Below, in pieces: positions 14,138-19,620 of a stretch of 19,708 bases of DNA (positions are counted from its first letter, which is position 1; each line of letters opens with the position of its first letter). The notes under the pieces are model-generated. The model was given only the letters and a program-made list of their open reading frames with translations, made no database searches and was not told the DNA's origin. The DNA comes from Scatosoma sp045655705. Its GTDB lineage: Bacteria; Bacillota; Clostridia; Christensenellales; Borkfalkiaceae. Location: positions 1 through 19,708 of the forward strand of contig JAZOPU010000133.1 in assembly GCA_045655705.1 (NCBI GenBank), read 5' to 3'. Position numbers and translations under genes: made by a program.

Positions 14138-14427
14138 TGTAGATGTCGCTCAAAAGTATCTAGCGAATATTTTTCAGCAACTTTGGGTATGAGCACGAAA
14201 GAATACGCTTTATTTAGCTTGTCTACGTTATGACGAAACGCTTCTCTAAGTAGCCGTTTTATTCGGTTTCTTTGCACGCTTTTACCGTGTCGTTTTCCCA
14301 CCGAAATACCCATGACCGTGCGTTCGCTTTGGCGGTATATCACCGTCAAGGAAGGGGAAAATATGCGTTTTCCGGTTTGGAAAAGTTTTTGAAAATCCGC
14401 TTGTTTTTTGAGTCTTAAATATTTCAT
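14110..14427 (-). CDS. rnpA: Ribonuclease P protein component
   Basis: Basic 105-residue protein cofactor of the RNase P ribozyme, which removes 5' leaders from pre-tRNAs. The RNR motif region GKRHGKSVQRNRIKRLLREAFR (about 44-65) is clear. It lies downstream of rpmH and overlaps yidD, the conserved bacterial arrangement. The ATG at 14427 is fixed by an in-frame TAA just upstream. The ribosome binding site AAAGGAG is about 20 nt from the ATG, further than for any other gene here. A three-codon reading frame lies between them (see the next feature). Confidence 0.94.
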   Translation of the reverse strand: MKYLRLKKQADFQKLFQTGKRIFSPSLTVIYRQSERTVMGISVGKRHGKSVQRNRIKRLLREAFRHNVDKLNKAYSFVLIPKVAEKYSLDTFERHLQCMIKKEKL

Positions 14428-14430
14428 TAT

Positions 14431-14454
14431 TTAAAATGGCAAATCCTCTCCTTT
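14431..14454 (-). promoter_or_regulatory. rnpA leader: ribosome binding site followed by a three-codon mini-ORF
   Basis: On the minus strand AAAGGAG (14448-14454) is followed after 5 nt by TTG CCA TTT TAA (14431-14442), then ATA and the rnpA ATG. Ribosomes could start at the TTG, stop at once and re-initiate at rnpA. Otherwise the spacing is simply long. Confidence 0.4.
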
Positions 14455-14492
14455 ATGCAAAGGAAAGGAATACGCTCGAAAAAAAACTGTTT

Positions 14493-14627
14493 TTAGTGGG
14501 TAAGTCTTTTTCTACCCTTATCGCGACGACGCTTCAACACCTTTCTGCCTGCCGTCGTTGCCATTCTTTTTCTGAATCCGTGTACTTTGCTTCTTTGTCT
14601 TTTTTTCGGTTGATACGTTCTTTTCAT
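14493..14627 (-). CDS. rpmH: 50S ribosomal protein bL34
   Basis: A 44-residue, extremely basic ribosomal protein: MKRTYQPKKRQRSKVHGF at the start and KRRRDKGRKRLTH at the end, the complete bL34 pattern. It is short and easily missed. AGGAG lies 8 nt upstream of the ATG at 14627. It has its own strong promoter (14708-14736) and is followed by rnpA 65 nt later. The cluster rpmH-rnpA-yidD-yidC-khpB runs leftward. dnaN lies upstream on the same strand rather than dnaA diverging from it. Confidence 0.97.
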   Translation of the reverse strand: MKRTYQPKKRQRSKVHGFRKRMATTAGRKVLKRRRDKGRKRLTH

Positions 14628-14707
14628 AATATTTCTCCTGCTTTTTCTTTTCGTTTTTTTACTTTTTTATTTTTTGTATCGCAAGGCTCCCCACGATAAC
14701 TTTTTTT

Positions 14708-14736
14708 ATTATATCTTAAACGGCAATCCCCGTCAA
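14708..14736 (-). promoter_or_regulatory. Sigma-A promoter of rpmH
   Basis: Minus-strand TTGACG (14731-14736), a 17-base spacer and a perfect TATAAT (14708-14713). The leader is about 75 nt. It lies in the 146-base gap between dnaN and rpmH, where no dnaN terminator is visible. Confidence 0.88.
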
Positions 14737-14773
14737 GCAATTTTGCGCCGTTTTTCCGCTTTTCTTCCTTTTT

Positions 14774-15880
14774 TTACGCGGAAGTGCTCGTACGCAAAGG
14801 CATTATTAAATATTGATCCTTTTTATCTTCTTCGTTTTCCAGCGTGAACGGAGCAATCGAGTTATTGAAAGACAAAAGAATTTTTTCTTCTTTCAACGCT
14901 TTCAGTGCGTCGATCATATACTTACCGTTGACGGCAATTTTAATCTCTTTTCCGTCCGTTTCCGCTTGGATACTTTCTTCGATTTTACCAATCTCCGAGT
15001 TCGCGCTCACCGTTACTTTTCCGTTTTTAATATCGAACACGACGAGGTTATTTTTATCACCGCGAATAAGAATAGACGCTCTTTCCACGCTTTCTAGCAT
15101 ACTGTCTTTGGAAATTTTCACGCTCGTAGTAAATTGCACGGGGAAAATATTTTCCTTTTTCACAAACTCGCCTGTATACAATCTCGACGTTATCGTCGTT
15201 TCTTTCGTGGATACGGAAAGTCTGTTTTTATCCGCGTAAATTTTCACCGTTTCGTCTTCGCCAAGCATTCTGGAAATTTCATTGAGCGTTCTTGCAGGGC
15301 ACACGATTTTCATATCTCCCCCGCTTTGGATAAGCTCGGTATACGAACACGCCATTCTAAACCCGTCGAGTGCGGAAGCATACAGCGTGTTTTCTTTCAC
15401 TTCTAAAAGACAGCCTTTTAAAATGGGTCTGCTTTCGTCCGTCGCGCAACAAAATACCACTTTGGAAATGAGTTCTTTAAAATTTTTCTCACTCGTTTCA
15501 AAATATTTATCTTCTTCAATATCGCAAGAAATAATGGGAAAATCGCTTGCAGGGAGCGTTTGCATATACGATTCGCTTTCCCCGTATTGAATAACAATCC
15601 CCTTTTCGTCGGACGAAATCACAACGTCGGAAAAGGAAATTTTCCCAACGAAATCAGAGAAAAATTTACCGTTTACGCAAACTTCCCCTTCATCCATAAC
15701 TTCGGCTTTCACCTTCTTTTCAATGGAAATTTCCCCGTCGTAAGCGGTGAGCGTAAGCACGTCGTTTTTCGCTTGCAATTTAATACATTCCAAAACCGGC
15801 GTAATCGTTTTCGTTGCACAAGCCTTGACTACGGTAAACGCCGCGTCGGATAAAATCATTCCCTCACATACGAATTTCAT
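14774..15880 (-). CDS. dnaN: DNA polymerase III sliding clamp (beta subunit)
   Basis: The ring-shaped clamp that holds the replicative polymerase on DNA. The 368-residue protein has the three-fold repeated clamp architecture. Recognisable parts are GKFFSDFVGKI (about 71-81), RPILKGCLLEV (about 149-159), DGFRMA (about 169-174), RTLNEISRML and the C-terminal LIMPLRT (about 358-364). The usual protein ends at MPVR or MPMR; here four extra residues follow. AAGGAG lies 8 nt upstream of the ATG. It is on the same strand as rpmH-rnpA and directly left of the DnaA-trio region. In most bacteria dnaN follows dnaA and points away from rpmH, so the orientation here is rearranged. Confidence 0.96.
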   Translation of the reverse strand: MKFVCEGMILSDAAFTVVKACATKTITPVLECIKLQAKNDVLTLTAYDGEISIEKKVKAEVMDEGEVCVNGKFFSDFVGKISFSDVVISSDEKGIVIQYGESESYMQTLPASDFPIISCDIEEDKYFETSEKNFKELISKVVFCCATDESRPILKGCLLEVKENTLYASALDGFRMACSYTELIQSGGDMKIVCPARTLNEISRMLGEDETVKIYADKNRLSVSTKETTITSRLYTGEFVKKENIFPVQFTTSVKISKDSMLESVERASILIRGDKNNLVVFDIKNGKVTVSANSEIGKIEESIQAETDGKEIKIAVNGKYMIDALKALKEEKILLSFNNSIAPFTLENEEDKKDQYLIMPLRTSTSA

Positions 15881-15992
15881 AGCTATTTCTCCTTGATTTT
15901 GCGTTCATTTTATTTTACCACATACGCCGTTTTTTTGCAAGTAAAAAGCTCGTATCCCGCCGTTTTTTTTAGAATATATTCTAAAAATCGTC

Positions 15993-16067
15993 GCCAAAGG
16001 CAAAATGGTGCAAAACTTTGTTTTGCTTATTTTGGACTAAATATGCGGGGCTCCGCCCCTTGACCCT
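15993..16067. repeat. Multi-hairpin element B, copy 2 (short)
   Basis: Stem-loops GCC/GGC (15993-16001, loop AAA), GCAAAAC/GTTTTGC (16010-16026, loop TTT) and GGGGC/GCCCC (16047-16059, loop TCC), ending CCTTGACCC. The middle hairpin has the same stem and the same following GCTTATTT as 11430-11450, but a different loop. It lies between dnaN and the DnaA-trio element. Confidence 0.8.
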
Positions 16068-16090
16068 TTATTTTTACTTTTCGCCGTCCT

Positions 16091-16139
16091 TTCCTTTATA
16101 TTATTTATAAATAGTATTAGTAGTATTAGTAGTAGGGGC
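16091..16139. other. DnaA-trio element and A/T-rich unwinding tract (oriC core)
   Basis: Eight consecutive triplets at 16112-16135 read TAG TAT TAG TAG TAT TAG TAG TAG. The G/C-rich spacer GGGC (16136-16139) follows, then two DnaA boxes. On the other side is an A/T-rich tract (16091-16111). This is the order known for the Bacillus basal unwinding system: boxes, G/C-rich spacer, trios read as 3'-GAT-5', then melted DNA. Confidence 0.82.
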
Positions 16140-16377
16140 TGTGGAAAAGTGGACAAGTTAGTTTTTTTGTCGAAAATGCCTTTATTTATAAGGCTTTCAT
16201 AGATTTTTTGGGTGTGGACAAACCGGTTGTTTTTTGTGGATAAAATTGTGGAATTTTTGTGGAATAGTGGAAAAATTAAAAAAACACTTAATTCCATGAA
16301 TTTATAAATATACAATGTTTGTGTATAAATATACAAAAAGTAAGCTTATCCACAAAAGTTGTCCACAGTGTGGAATT
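16140..16377. other. DnaA-box cluster B (oriC)
   Basis: Boxes with the TTATNCACA pattern in either orientation: perfect at 16235-16243, 16320-16328 (TGTGTATAA) and 16346-16354. Near matches are at 16140-16148, 16148-16156, 16213-16221 and 16359-16367. Several TGTGGAATN repeats occur at 16247-16266 and 16369-16377. Most left-hand boxes share one orientation. Together with the trio element this fills the gap 15881-16464 between dnaN and rsmG. A further perfect box lies inside rsmG at 16785-16793. Confidence 0.85.
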
Positions 16378-16426
16378 GTTATGCACCGCGGTGTGGAGAA
16401 GATTTTGAAAAACGCGGTTAAAATAA

Positions 16427-16455
16427 TTGATATTTATAAAAAAGAATGGTATAAT
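16427..16455 (+). promoter_or_regulatory. Sigma-A promoter of rsmG
   Basis: TTGATA (16427-16432), a 17-base spacer and TATAAT (16450-16455). The ATG follows 9 bases after the -10 box, so the mRNA would have a leader of roughly 0-5 nt and no ribosome binding site. Confidence 0.82.
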
Positions 16456-16464
16456 AAAAACGCT

Positions 16465-17160
16465 ATGGATATGCAAAAAATAATTGAAAAATACAAAAAA
16501 GAAATATTTGAGCAAAAGCGGGAAATTTTTGAAAAATTCCGCGCTATTTTGCTGGAATATAACGAAAAATACAATTTAACGTCTATTTTAGACGAAGAAG
16601 GCATTTATTATAAGCATTTTTTAGACTCCGCTTTGGGCGCGGAATGTATTGAAAAAAACGCCCGCGTTGCAGAAGTGGGTTCAGGGGCTGGCTTTCCGTC
16701 TATCGTGCTGAAAATTTTGCGCCCTGATATAAGCTTTGATCTCTTTGAAAGTATTGCTAAAAAATGTGAATTTTTAAAAGCGGTTGTGGATAAGTTGGAA
16801 CTTTCAAACGTGCATATTTATAACTTACGCGCCGAAGAGAGCGGGAAAGATAAAAATTTCCGTGAAAAGTATGATATCGTAACCGCGCGCGCCGTGGCGA
16901 GAATGAACACGCTTTGCGAATATTGTATGCCACTCGTCAAGGTCGGCGGAAAGTTTATTGCGTATAAAGGCGGTAACACCGAAGAAATTGACGAAGCAAA
17001 AACGGCGATAAAAACGCTGGGCGGAAGAATAAGCGAAGTGATCAGCTATGCACTTCCAAACGATTTTGGCGAGCGTACGCTTGCAATCGTGGAAAAAACC
17101 AAACCCACTCCCCCGCGCTATCCCCGTGGTCAGGGCAAGGAAAGAAAAAACCCATTATAA
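16465..17160 (+). CDS. rsmG: 16S rRNA (guanine-527 N7)-methyltransferase RsmG
   Basis: Methylates N7 of G527 in 16S rRNA using S-adenosylmethionine. The 231-residue protein shows LLEYNEKYNLTSI (about 29-41), the SAM motif EVGSGAGFPSIVL (about 70-82), the TARAVA stretch and the usual C-terminal YPR...K.PL ending. The frame continues upstream, but the ATG at 16465 fits the family and lies just after a perfect promoter. There is no ribosome binding site, so it is probably translated from a leaderless or near-leaderless mRNA. rsmG next to the origin is common in bacteria, though its usual partners mnmE and mnmG are absent here. A multi-hairpin element follows 6 bases after the stop. Confidence 0.95.
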   Translation: MDMQKIIEKYKKEIFEQKREIFEKFRAILLEYNEKYNLTSILDEEGIYYKHFLDSALGAECIEKNARVAEVGSGAGFPSIVLKILRPDISFDLFESIAKKCEFLKAVVDKLELSNVHIYNLRAEESGKDKNFREKYDIVTARAVARMNTLCEYCMPLVKVGGKFIAYKGGNTEEIDEAKTAIKTLGGRISEVISYALPNDFGERTLAIVEKTKPTPPRYPRGQGKERKNPL

Positions 17161-17165
17161 CAAAA

Positions 17166-17385
17166 GGTCAAGGAGCGTGGCTCCTTGCGGGGTGCAGGGG
17201 CAGAGCCCCGCATATATGCCCCACAAAAGCAAAACGAAGTTTTTCGTTATTTCGCCTACGGCGACAACCGCTTCGCGGTGAACGCAAGCAACGCTTGCTT
17301 ATCTTGGGCTTATTCGTGGGCTCTGCCCACACCCGTTAAGGGCTACGCGCCCTTAAAACCCCGCAAGGAACATTGTTCCTTGACC
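17166..17385. repeat. Multi-hairpin element B, copy 3 (complete, with inverted ends)
   Basis: The ends 17166-17192 and 17359-17385 are 27-base inverted repeats (GGTCAAGGA... and ...TCCTTGACC), and each end itself contains a hairpin. Stem-loops in order: CAAGGAGC/GCTCCTTG (17169-17187), GGGGC/GCCCC (17197-17209), AACGAA/TTCGTT (17233-17248), TCGCC/GGCGA (17252-17264), ACCGC/GCGGT (17267-17279), GCAAGC/GCTTGC (17284-17298), GTGGGC/GCCCAC (17316-17330), TTAAGGGC/GCCCTTAA (17336-17356) and CAAGGAAC/GTTCCTTG (17364-17382). Most loops are 3 bases. It fills most of the 249-base gap between rsmG and clpX. There is no coding content. Confidence 0.9.
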
Positions 17386-17395
17386 TAATTTCGTT

Positions 17396-17424
17396 AAAAA
17401 AAACGGCTATCAAGCCGTTTTTTT
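17396..17424. terminator. Intrinsic terminator shared by clpX and rsmG
   Basis: ACGGC and GCCGT, extended by A- and T-runs, form a stem around TATCAA (17408-17413), with T-tracts in both directions. The TGA stop of clpX (17410-17412) lies in the loop, and the final clpX codons form one arm of the stem. Confidence 0.9.
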
Positions 17425-18651
17425 GTATACGAGTTTGGGTGCAATACCGTCCGTTAGACATTCTTTCGTGACGATAACTTCTTCCACGTCCGTTTCCGAC
17501 GGGATTTTATACATCACTTCCGTCATTACGTTTTCGATAATCGTCCGAAGTCCGCGTGCGCCCGTTTTTAAACGAATCGCCGTTTGGGCAATCTCTTTCA
17601 CCGCGTCTTCTTCTACCGTCAGTTTCACGCCGTCAAAGCCGACGAGCTTTTGATATTGCTTAATAATCGCGTTCTTGGGTTCGGTCAGGATTTTCACAAG
17701 CGCGTCTTCGCCAAGCGGGTCTAAATTGACGACGATGGGAATTCTGCCCACGAATTCGGGTATCAGTCCGAATTTGGTGAGATCTTGCGGTTTCACTTCT
17801 TCTAATATAGAATAATCCGCTTCGTTTGCGCCCAGCCGTACCTTTCCTCCAAAGCCGAGCGTCGTGTCGTCTTTTCTGGAAGAAACGATTTTGTCAAGTC
17901 CTACGAATGCACCCCCGCAAATGAATAAAATATTCGTGGTGTCGATGCGTAAACATTCTTGGTTGGGGTGCTTTCTTCCGCCTTGGGGGGGAACGCTCGC
18001 CGTCGTGCTTTCGATAATTTTAAGGAGCGCTTGTTGTACCCCTTCGCCCGATACGTCGCGCGTGATGGATACGTTTTCGCCCTTTCTTGCAATCTTGTCG
18101 ATTTCGTCGATATAAATAATACCCCGTTGCGCGCGCTCGATATCGTAGTCGGCGTTTTGGATAAGCTTTAATAAAATATTTTCCACGTCTTCGCCAACGT
18201 ACCCCGCTTCCGTAAGCGTGGTTGCGTCGGACGTGGCAAACGGTACGTTCAAAATTTTAGCAAGCGTACGCGCAAGAAGCGTTTTACCGCTACCCGTAGG
18301 TCCGAGAAGTAACACGTTGCTCTTTTCGATTTCTACACCGTCGTCCTCTGATTTTTTTTGTTTCGCCGTCGCGTTGATGCGCTTGTAATGGTTGTATACC
18401 GCAACGGAAAGCACGCGCTTGGCTTTGTCTTGCCCCACGATATATTCGTCCAGCTCCGCTTTGATTTCCGCGGGCTTTTTCAAGGGGATTTGTTCTTGAT
18501 CTTTCTTGTCTTCCGCCCATTCGTCTACCATAGACTTGCAAATTTCAATGCACTCGTCGCAAATGCAAGCCCCGTCAGGACCAGTGATAAGACGCCGAGT
18601 TTCTTCTTTGGGTTTGCCACAAAAAGAACAGTGTTGGTTTTTATTTGACAT
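17410..18651 (-). CDS. clpX: ATP-dependent Clp protease ATP-binding subunit ClpX
   Basis: AAA+ unfoldase that recognises substrates and feeds them into ClpP. The 413-residue protein has an N-terminal zinc-binding domain with Cys8, Cys11, Cys31 and Cys34. It also has Walker A GPTGSGKT (117-124), the pore loop GYVGED (150-155), Walker B IIYIDEID (178-185), an RKH loop (226-228), the ClpP-docking LGF loop (265-267) and the sensor-2 stretch GARGLR. All key residues are intact. GGAG lies 8 nt upstream of the ATG. clpP is upstream on the same strand but separated by 180 bases containing a terminator and a repeat, so clpX may be transcribed separately. No CtsR or CIRCE operator was recognised. Confidence 0.97.
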   Translation of the reverse strand: MSNKNQHCSFCGKPKEETRRLITGPDGACICDECIEICKSMVDEWAEDKKDQEQIPLKKPAEIKAELDEYIVGQDKAKRVLSVAVYNHYKRINATAKQKKSEDDGVEIEKSNVLLLGPTGSGKTLLARTLAKILNVPFATSDATTLTEAGYVGEDVENILLKLIQNADYDIERAQRGIIYIDEIDKIARKGENVSITRDVSGEGVQQALLKIIESTTASVPPQGGRKHPNQECLRIDTTNILFICGGAFVGLDKIVSSRKDDTTLGFGGKVRLGANEADYSILEEVKPQDLTKFGLIPEFVGRIPIVVNLDPLGEDALVKILTEPKNAIIKQYQKLVGFDGVKLTVEEDAVKEIAQTAIRLKTGARGLRTIIENVMTEVMYKIPSETDVEEVIVTKECLTDGIAPKLVYKKTA

Positions 18652-18734
18652 AGATATACTCCGATAGTTTTTATAATATGCAAACGAATAAATAATTGTT
18701 CGCTATATATATGTACCCGTTTTGAGAAAAAATT

Positions 18735-18756
18735 AAACCGCGCGGTTGCGCGGTTT
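18735..18756 (-). terminator. Intrinsic terminator downstream of clpP
   Basis: An 8-bp stem AAACCGCG/CGCGGTTT with a 6-base loop is followed on the minus strand by TTAATTTTTTC at and just beyond its base. It lies after the inverted-repeat element in the clpP-clpX gap. Confidence 0.85.
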
Positions 18757-18759
18757 TAG

Positions 18760-18828
18760 TAGCCTGACGAGAATTGAATCCTACAAGGTTTTAGATAGGC
18801 TTGTGGCGGTTCAATTCTCGCCAGGCTA
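18760..18828 (-). repeat. Dispersed inverted-repeat element, copy 2 (short form)
   Basis: Ends 18760-18780 and 18808-18828 pair over 21 positions with one G-U (minus-strand RNA) and one mismatch. The inner part repeats CTACAAGGTTTTAGA and TAGGCTTGTGGC of copy 1 without its 91-base insert. Compared with copy 1, one stem pair changes on both sides (GAG/CTC to GAA/TTC). It lies 3 bases after the clpP stop. Confidence 0.88.
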
Positions 18829-18831
18829 TAA

Positions 18832-19425
18832 TTATCTTCTAACGAAAACTTTGTCGATAAGACCGTAAGCGCGCGCTTCGTCTGCCGACATATAATTGTC
18901 CCTGTCCGTATCCCGTTCGATAAGGGCGATATCTTTGCCCGTGTTCTCCGATAAAATACGGTTGAGCTTGGCTTTCGTACGCAGGATATGCTCCGCTTGG
19001 ATTTTGATATCGCTCGCTTGACCTTGCGCACCGCCCAAGGGCTGGTGGATCATAATTTCCGAGTTGGGCAACGCATAACGCTTGCCTTTTGTTCCGCTCG
19101 ATAAAAGGAACGCACCCATCGACGCCGCAAGCCCGATACAAATCGTGGACACGTCGCACTTGATATAGTTCATTGTATCGTAGATCGCCATACCCGCCGA
19201 CACGCTTCCACCCGGAGAATTGATATACAGCGAAATATCTTTCGTGGGGTCTTTGCCTTCTAAATAGATAAGCTGTGCCACGACCGTGTTTGCCACCGCG
19301 TCGTTGATTTCTCCGCTTAAAAAGATAATTCTATCGTCTAATAAACGGGAATATAAATCGTAGGTACGCTCGCCCGAAGACGTTCTCTCCACGACGTAAG
19401 GCACGAGTACGCTTTTTTCTTGCAT
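18832..19425 (-). CDS. clpP: ATP-dependent Clp protease proteolytic subunit ClpP
   Basis: Serine peptidase that forms a double heptameric barrel and degrades proteins unfolded by ClpX. The 197-residue protein has the catalytic triad Ser102 (GLAASMGAF), His127 (MIHQPLGG) and Asp176 (DTDRDNYMS), spaced as in Bacillus ClpP, and the SPGGSVSAG oxyanion region (70-78). The frame extends 33 codons upstream, but the ATG at 19425 is clear: AAAAGGAG precedes it and the sequence MQEKSVLVPYVVE fits the family. The upstream region is a hairpin array. Downstream are an inverted-repeat element and a terminator, then clpX. ftsH lies upstream on the same strand. Confidence 0.97.
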   Translation of the reverse strand: MQEKSVLVPYVVERTSSGERTYDLYSRLLDDRIIFLSGEINDAVANTVVAQLIYLEGKDPTKDISLYINSPGGSVSAGMAIYDTMNYIKCDVSTICIGLAASMGAFLLSSGTKGKRYALPNSEIMIHQPLGGAQGQASDIKIQAEHILRTKAKLNRILSENTGKDIALIERDTDRDNYMSADEARAYGLIDKVFVRR

Positions 19426-19440
19426 AAAAAACTCCTTTTT

Positions 19441-19582
19441 AGTGAAGTATTTGCCCGTTGGGCAAAAGTGAAGAGCCGAAAGGCAAGTGAAGTAGAAACT
19501 GCGTTTCAGTGAAGTTTGCCCCAAAGGGGCAAGCTGTGGAATAATTCCTTAACTTTTTTCGCGGCGCGAAAAAAACTTCACT
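19441..19582. repeat. Short-hairpin array, short allele
   Basis: Forward spacers AGTGAAGT lie at 19441, 19467 (AGTGAAGA), 19486 and 19508. Only one reverse spacer ACTTCACT remains (19575-19582). Stem-loops: TTTGCCC/GGGCAAA, GCC/GGC, GAAAC/GTTTC (19495-19507, loop TGC), TTGCCCC/GGGGCAA (19516-19532) and TTTTTTCGC/GCGAAAAAA (19554-19574, loop GGC). Compared with the long allele, three reverse units are missing. One stem has been replaced by a different but equally complementary one. Confidence 0.9.
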
Positions 19583-19590
19583 TTTATAAC

Positions 19591-19616
19591 AACGAGCCGT
19601 GTAAAAACGGCTCGTT
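19591..19616 (-). terminator. Probable ftsH terminator hairpin, second copy
   Basis: Same 10-bp stem AACGAGCCGT/ACGGCTCGTT as at 285-310, directly downstream of the second ftsH 3' end. The T-tract is weak. Confidence 0.6.
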
Positions 19617-19620
19617 GGGT

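Noticed and set aside
16315..16464. N-terminal extension of rsmG
   Set aside because: It runs through DnaA boxes and the rsmG promoter, and the family N terminus starts at 16465.
18805..18831. tRNA-like 3' half (GGCGGTTCAATTCTCGCC resembles a T-arm)
   Set aside because: The T-loop would be 8 bases, no matching acceptor, D-arm or anticodon arm exists, and the bases are explained by the inverted-repeat element.
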